Below are positions 58,723 to 64,000 of a DNA stretch of 64,000 nucleotides, one piece after another. The position numbers and the translations under genes were made by a program. The stretch lies in assembly GCA_030762895.1 (NCBI GenBank), contig CM061062.1:4298293-4362292 (forward strand). Reading direction: 5' to 3'. The DNA comes from Sophora flavescens (lineage: Eukaryota; Streptophyta; Magnoliopsida; Fabales; Fabaceae). Numbering within the stretch: the stretch's first letter is position 1; the number at the start of each line of letters is the position of its first letter. The notes beneath the pieces were generated by a model. The model was not told the DNA's origin and did no database searches. It worked only from the letters and a program-made list of their open reading frames with translations.

Positions 58723-59516
58723 ATTGCATCATTATAACCTTAGAGATAACCAAACGAAATTTATCAAGAACAAACAAAAAGATTTAAGTTGCAGGTACAT
58801 GAAGATTGAAGGGGAACATACAGATGAGAAATTCATAAGGCTTTTATCAGTGAAGGATTCACAACTGCAACCTTATCACCAACAAGTTTATAACAGCGGT
58901 TTAACTCATTGTGCTCTTGTCCTGTCAAGTGTCACCACACATTTAGCCATCCATATCCATATATACTGCAAAAAAAGCACTGCAAATTTATCAGCTTTTG
59001 CTCTGGCACTGCCAAAACTGAACGTTTAATTCAGATATTCAGAATTGTTCACTTTTAGTTTATCCTGCAATAGCATCACTTCGAATTAGCAGTTCAAACA
59101 GGGTAGAGCAAATTTGACGTAGTATGATGGCATTTGCTGCCATTTTTTTTGCCATTGAATATCCAAAGATAGATGTGAAATGGCAAGGCAGACCTTTTTT
59201 TTTTCCCTTCCTTTTCAGTCTACTTAAAGATTGTTATTCAGGCGGATCGAAAAATTAAACACAAAGATCATAAAAACAAACTGCAGCACTCAATCAAACA
59301 GCAAAGACAGTTTGGCAATTAGTTTGGAGACTGCCTGACTTTATTGGTGATCAACAAAATCAAATTTAGTTTCTCATTCTATAAGAAAGCAATGAATCTC
59401 CAGATCATATAGGATCTAGTAATGAGAACATGATAAGATGAAATTTATCAAAGTTTAAAGATCTCAATTCATTGATTGCGATGTCAATCAAAGCAACAAT
59501 GGGTTAGCAGCAATAG
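58723..59516. other. 3' flank of the maturase gene
   Basis: AT-rich, no second gene supported. Part of this is likely the 3' untranslated region of the minus-strand maturase gene. Confidence 0.35.
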
Positions 59517-61769
59517 TCAGTCCACAACAACACAAGAGGAACAATCAATATCCTGTAAAGTGATTCTCCCCATGTACAAATCATTTACATGATCAGTACA
59601 GAGAGGGAGGCACTTTCGGTTCAGGCTTTCATGAATTGTACCCATCCCTTGCACCCATTTGTCATTCTCCAATGGGTTCACATTCAAAGTATTTTGCAAC
59701 AAATGGACCCGATAAAAGACTGTAGTTGTCTTGTCACAGAAATGGGCAATACAATGTGACGGAGGCTCATCAGCTGCCAACCTGATTACAGCCAAAGATA
59801 AAGCCCCATCTACAGGTTTTGGATCTGAAAGATTTCCATTTCCCATCATCTTAACCTCTCTTTCTGTGGGGAAATGCACCTCAACATTTCCATTCATATC
59901 ATAGACTTTCAAATCTTTGCTGAAATGCTTTATGGCTTCACGCTTAGTGGATTCATGCTTCTCTGCTAATGTCAAGATACAAGAGAACCTCAAATGATAA
60001 GATACAATAGTTTTGACCATCTTGAAGTTGTGGCAACAGCAGAAGAAATCAAGCCACCTTCTTGCTATACCAGCATACCACTTGATAATATCAGCATCCT
60101 CAAGAGCAACAAGGAACTCGATTGGCCTTGGACGGCCCATATGATTTGTAAAGCCAACTAACTTCACAGCCTTTCTTATGAGTATTATTGGTGCATCAAC
60201 TTTCATACACAACCTTGTCAAATCCTCAACTGTTCTCTTTGCATATTTTTGTTCCTCCTCTTCCCTTGCTCTTCTTTCTTCTTCCTCTATTGTTTTCCTA
60301 GCCTTTATAGGATCCAAATGTTTATCTACTTGATCCTGGAACTTATCATAAGCATCAACAAGCTCAGGTGGTAATTGATTTCTAATGTGTCTTAAAGATA
60401 GGAAATCGCCAGCAGATAGACTTCGATGCCATTCTCGACACTCATCTATGTTCCTCAAGAACTCTTGCACTACTTCATCTGCCCAAGATTTGAAAATTTC
60501 TCGCACTTCATTTTCAATACTATAGTCAAATTTCAACCCATCACTTCGCTTCATCTTTTTATATACATGATTAAATATCTTCAGCCCCAATTTCTTTCTG
60601 TTCCTTTCTCTAGCATTCTTCAACTCAAGAGCTCTAACTTCCTTCTGTCTAAGGTACTTCTTTCGTGCCCTGATTGCTTTCTCCGACATAGGTGGGTGCA
60701 AAACCGAAGGCAGAACAACCTGTAATTCCATCCCAAGAAACTCAATCTTCTCCGACACTGCACTATGAATAGCCGTATTCTCTTTATCAACATGTAAACC
60801 CAAATCAAGTTCCAAATTTGTCACAACCGTATTCCTTAACTCCATAGCCAACATCTTTGTCCCCGACGTGGCAACAAGTATCTCATCCAAGTACCTTACT
60901 GCATACACCTTCACTGGCTTATAATACACATCAGATGCCGGAGCAATCAGCTTAGGATCAAATTCACTATGATTTTCTCGAAGCCGCGTCTCTTGAATCT
61001 CCTTATCAAACCCATCAAAGTATACATTAATCAAAATAGCACACAAGCCACATTCCTGAGGAAACCCCCTTCCTAGACAATTCCCACCCAATTCAATCAC
61101 TAAAGCCTTACATTCAAACAACCTCTTTATCAAATCAATCAAACAACTATCTTTCACTTTAATTTCCATAAAAGAACACAACTTTTCAACATGGGCATGT
61201 TCAAAGTTATGAGGCTTGAACCTCACAGTAAACCACCAAGTAGGATTTAGAACAGAGTTTTTCAAGTACCTTATAGCAGTGTGCCTTCCCATTCCAACAC
61301 GTCCACCATAGCAAAAAGTGACGAACCGTTCATCGTACACAACTTCCAAAACCATCCTAACAGCTTCAATCAACACCTTCAGCTTCAAATTGGGCAAAAC
61401 CAAAGGCGACCCATTTTTGGTGTTGGGTGAGGAGGGCATTAGGGTGACGCAGGAAGCTGCCACGTCGAAGCGATTCTCGAGGAGGTCACGTGCCATGGAT
61501 TGGATGGTGAAGCGGTTGGAGAGGAGGAAGGAAGGGTTTAAGGGTAGTGGGGTGGCGAGGTTGTTGCAGGCGGTGAAGAGGACGGAGGGTAAAGCGACGA
61601 CGTTTTTGATGAGGTTGGAGAAGCTTCCGTGGGCGTATTGGTTGAGAACGAGGGTCTTCAGCTGGGTTTTGGTGAGGGGTTCTATGGCTTCTGCTGATGA
61701 GTGAAGTCTCTGTGTGATATTCATCATTCGCCTGATGTGCAGCCATGTGGGCATGGAAGGCAGACACAC
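59517..61769 (-). CDS. nMAT3: Nuclear-encoded mitochondrial group II intron maturase (nMAT3-like), 750 residues
   Basis: An uninterrupted 750-codon frame without introns. Residues about 130-350 form a degenerate group II intron reverse transcriptase: GRGFPQECGLCAILINVYFDGFDKEI (234-258, the PQG-type motif), VRYLDEILVATSG (291-303, where the usual YxDD is YLDE), then LELDLGLHVDKENT. A charged helical insertion follows (370-520), then the maturase X domain (VDAPIILIRKAV to about 605). The tail KCLPLCTDHVNDLYMGRITLQDID (719-742) looks like a relic of the HNH endonuclease. The N-terminus has Arg/Ser residues and few acidic ones before residue 25, consistent with a mitochondrial presequence. In plants nMAT proteins aid splicing of mitochondrial introns, for instance in complex I genes. 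The paralogue choice, nMAT3 versus nMAT4, is by impression. The YLDE change suggests no reverse transcription, as known for plant nMATs. Confidence 0.85.
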   Translation of the reverse strand: MCLPSMPTWLHIRRMMNITQRLHSSAEAIEPLTKTQLKTLVLNQYAHGSFSNLIKNVVALPSVLFTACNNLATPLPLNPSFLLSNRFTIQSMARDLLENRFDVAASCVTLMPSSPNTKNGSPLVLPNLKLKVLIEAVRMVLEVVYDERFVTFCYGGRVGMGRHTAIRYLKNSVLNPTWWFTVRFKPHNFEHAHVEKLCSFMEIKVKDSCLIDLIKRLFECKALVIELGGNCLGRGFPQECGLCAILINVYFDGFDKEIQETRLRENHSEFDPKLIAPASDVYYKPVKVYAVRYLDEILVATSGTKMLAMELRNTVVTNLELDLGLHVDKENTAIHSAVSEKIEFLGMELQVVLPSVLHPPMSEKAIRARKKYLRQKEVRALELKNARERNRKKLGLKIFNHVYKKMKRSDGLKFDYSIENEVREIFKSWADEVVQEFLRNIDECREWHRSLSAGDFLSLRHIRNQLPPELVDAYDKFQDQVDKHLDPIKARKTIEEEERRAREEEEQKYAKRTVEDLTRLCMKVDAPIILIRKAVKLVGFTNHMGRPRPIEFLVALEDADIIKWYAGIARRWLDFFCCCHNFKMVKTIVSYHLRFSCILTLAEKHESTKREAIKHFSKDLKVYDMNGNVEVHFPTEREVKMMGNGNLSDPKPVDGALSLAVIRLAADEPPSHCIAHFCDKTTTVFYRVHLLQNTLNVNPLENDKWVQGMGTIHESLNRKCLPLCTDHVNDLYMGRITLQDIDCSSCVVVD

Positions 61770-63453
61770 TTAGAGTTCAACTAAGCAAAACCCACTCTCA
61801 CGGTCTCACATCATCTGTCATATTCATCTCAAGCCATGTTAATGACGAATTCACGATTTACTCGCAAAGGAAACAAGGGTATGTTTGGGAGTTTCGGAGA
61901 CAAAATGAGATTAGAATGGAGTGAAGTTATAAATATATATCATTCCATTATTTCTAAATTATTGTGATAAGTAAAAGAATGGAATGATTTATAAAATTTA
62001 TTTTTAACATTATCCTTTTTATTTTTCATTGTCTATAACAATGCTCATCAATTTTATTATACAAACTAGATGATGGACCCGTGTATCACCGTGATCGTAT
62101 GGGTGAAATAGAGTTTGTGAAAATAATTTTGCTTGTTATTTGAAAATTTATTTTTTGAATTTTAAAAATAGTAACATTAGAAAACATTATAGATAAATAA
62201 ATATTAAAGTAGTATGAATACAATCCTCCTAATTAAGATAAATCAAATATAATACATTTGTATATCACACGTGTACTTATGTGATCAGTGAATAAAGTAT
62301 TTATTTATTATTTTTGCGATTTAAGTACCCTATATGTTTTATTGTACATATTCGACTTTTATAAACTTTTCATTTTTCAAAATAAAAACCACCTATAGCA
62401 GCCAAAAAAAACTATCTACCTATAACTACCTATACATAATTTATTTTAAGGTCTAAATAAATCAACTTATTTTAAAAATCATTCAAGCGTTACTTTTATT
62501 AGCAAGTAGGATATCCGCAACCGGCCAGTGGATTTAGAATGCATTAAAAGCAAATGAAAAAGAATTCTATTTACCTATAAGTATATCTAAACTTTTTTTT
62601 TTTACAATCGACTATTCATAAATTATTATATCAATAAAAAAATAGGTTTTTATCATAATTATCTTAAAAATTATAGGTAGAACAATTTATGATTATTTGA
62701 TAGTATAAATAACTTTAAAATGAAAGTAAATCAAAATCAAGTTCTTAAATTAAAATGTGATATATTATCTCCTACCACTGCTTGTTACCCGAATAAATGA
62801 AATGATGATCAAAAGAGCGAAAAACCATATAAACACTTAACAAAACTACCATATTAAAAAGATTCATTTACCATTGCCATAATCTCTTTACAATGAGAAG
62901 TATGGTGAACATCACGGTGCATATACAATGTATTCCATTCAAATATGGATTCCAAGCCAAAAGAAAACATGGCAGGCACATGCAGTCATGCACATAAAAA
63001 GATAAAAAAGAACAGTATTTATCCATGCACTAAAGTAAGATACTTTACGAATAACTATACTTCAAACTCCAAGTATAAGTCCACAATTTTCACAACTATC
63101 AGCTCAACACTTTCCTCCTCGATTTTCAAATCCTTCATATCAACACTTTGGACAACACTAACATTTTCCCCATACTCATTTTCTCATGAATCATTTTAAC
63201 ATCGTAGAATCACCGGAAGATCCAATCCAAGGCAAGTAACATTAAGAATTGGGACGTAATGTTGGGAATTTGTGCATCAAACAAGCACAGTGGAATAATT
63301 CCCACCAAGAATCCTTACGAATGGTCATGGTTCATGTTTCGAAAATTTACCTCTTGAAGCGCAAACCTTTGATTTGAGTCGTTGCAAATCACGAGCACTG
63401 TACGAACCAGCAATGCCTCTATGTAGTCCACACAAATAGATAAACATGTCTCA
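61770..63453. other. AT-rich spacer upstream of the maturase gene
   Basis: The first ~100 bases probably contain the maturase promoter/leader. 62070-62110 (ACTAGATGATGGACCCGTG) resembles the edge of a common plant dispersed repeat. The open frame at 62945-63199 has no recognisable content. Confidence 0.35.
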
Positions 63454-64000
63454 TGTGACACCCTTCTACCCCGCATGTTATAAGCGCTTTAAGATAAGCA
63501 ATTAATAAAATTTAGTCATGATCATATTGGATAGAATAAAGCATCCGTCCATGGGTAGAAAAGTCCACATGAATTAGTTCTCAAATCGCGGAAAATAAAA
63601 CGAGTTTAAAACAATTTAACATAGCAAAGAAATAAACTTATCCCAACCTCGATGTCACATATAGAGTTGGTATAGCCGTTCCGGAATAAATCCACGAAAT
63701 ACAAACTGAAAACTAACTAATTGAACATAAAAACAAGCCCTAACTATGAGTAGCGGCTCCTCAGAGTCACTCCTCTCCGGGATGCTCGTCATCCTATGCA
63801 AGGTGTCAATCAGGCCAAACAACAAACAAATAATGGGGAGTAAGAATCATGTAATCATAATAGCAAGGATGTAGGAAGTAAAGTAAAACATACAAGCATG
63901 GCACCAACGTAAGCATATATCAACAACATGTATAAACATACATCAACATCATCAACATCAACATCAAGCATGTTATGCAGTGCAATGCAGTCCTACTCCG
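63454..64000 (-). mobile_element. Chromovirus-type LTR fragment, running off the window end
   Basis: The + strand at 63454 begins TGTGACACCC, the complement of the ...GGGTGTCACA that closes such LTRs. On the minus strand the text (GACGAGCATCCCGGAGAGGAGTGACTCTGAGG, then CTTACTCCCC, CATTGCACTGCATAAC) parallels 41690-41880 and 51280-51340, the chromovirus LTR, in order. It is therefore a second, diverged member of that family in opposite orientation. The rest lies beyond base 64000. Confidence 0.7.

Noticed and set aside
1..64000. tRNA, rRNA or riboswitch genes
   Set aside because: None recognised. The only tRNA-like match is the 18-base primer site at 3348-3365.

Overview
The window looks like a repeat-rich stretch of a dicot plant nuclear genome, most likely a legume. 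The signs are very AT-rich spacer DNA, plant-specific Athila, SIRE/Maximus and chromovirus (Tekay/Del-like) LTR retrotransposons, a CACTA transposon, a MIR482-type microRNA hairpin and a nuclear-encoded organellar intron maturase. The species cannot be fixed from the sequence alone.

Region by region. 1-4581: the 5' part of an Athila-type Ty3/gypsy element on the minus strand (RT, protease, gag, tRNA-Asp primer site, LTR). 5027-7860: a broken FAR1/FHY3-related (MULE-derived) transposase gene. 8097-13835: a mosaic of poly(G), 25-bp tandem arrays in opposite orientations, a recombined endogenous caulimovirid fragment and ~210-bp tandem repeats. 15529-21719: a decayed LINE. 22661-22972: a possible small proline/histidine-rich gene. 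26911-31742: two head-to-head copies of one TIR element. The second copy has a 9-bp target duplication, and a MIR482-like hairpin with its own TATA box lies between the two copies. 31981-39600: a LINE tail, a solo LTR with target duplication, the 3' half of a SIRE-type copia element (RNase H, envelope-like region, LTR) and the integrase end of a chromovirus. 39647-51372: the chromovirus LTR, split by a complete-ended 9.38-kb CACTA element carrying TNP2-, TNPA- and Ulp1-protease-like genes. 51373-54630: recent tandem duplications and a 98-bp satellite-like array. 54815-61769: the only clearly intact host genes, a two-exon PB1-domain gene (+) and an intronless nuclear maturase for mitochondrial group II introns (-), with gene and LINE fragments between them. 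63454-64000: another chromovirus LTR running off the end.

The genes do not form a pathway. The host content is the PB1 gene, the maturase gene, a probable MIR482 gene and perhaps the proline-rich gene. Nearly everything else is nested mobile DNA whose order of insertion can partly be read from target duplications (CACTA inside the chromovirus LTR; solo LTR with GTTAA duplication).

The most notable observations are the MIR482-like locus enclosed by a 1.5-kb inverted transposon pair, the GC-rich palindromic cassettes found inside the LTRs of three otherwise unrelated retrotransposon families (with a shared core, CACGSCCAGGC), the pararetrovirus relic joined to a local repeat, and the protease-bearing CACTA element.
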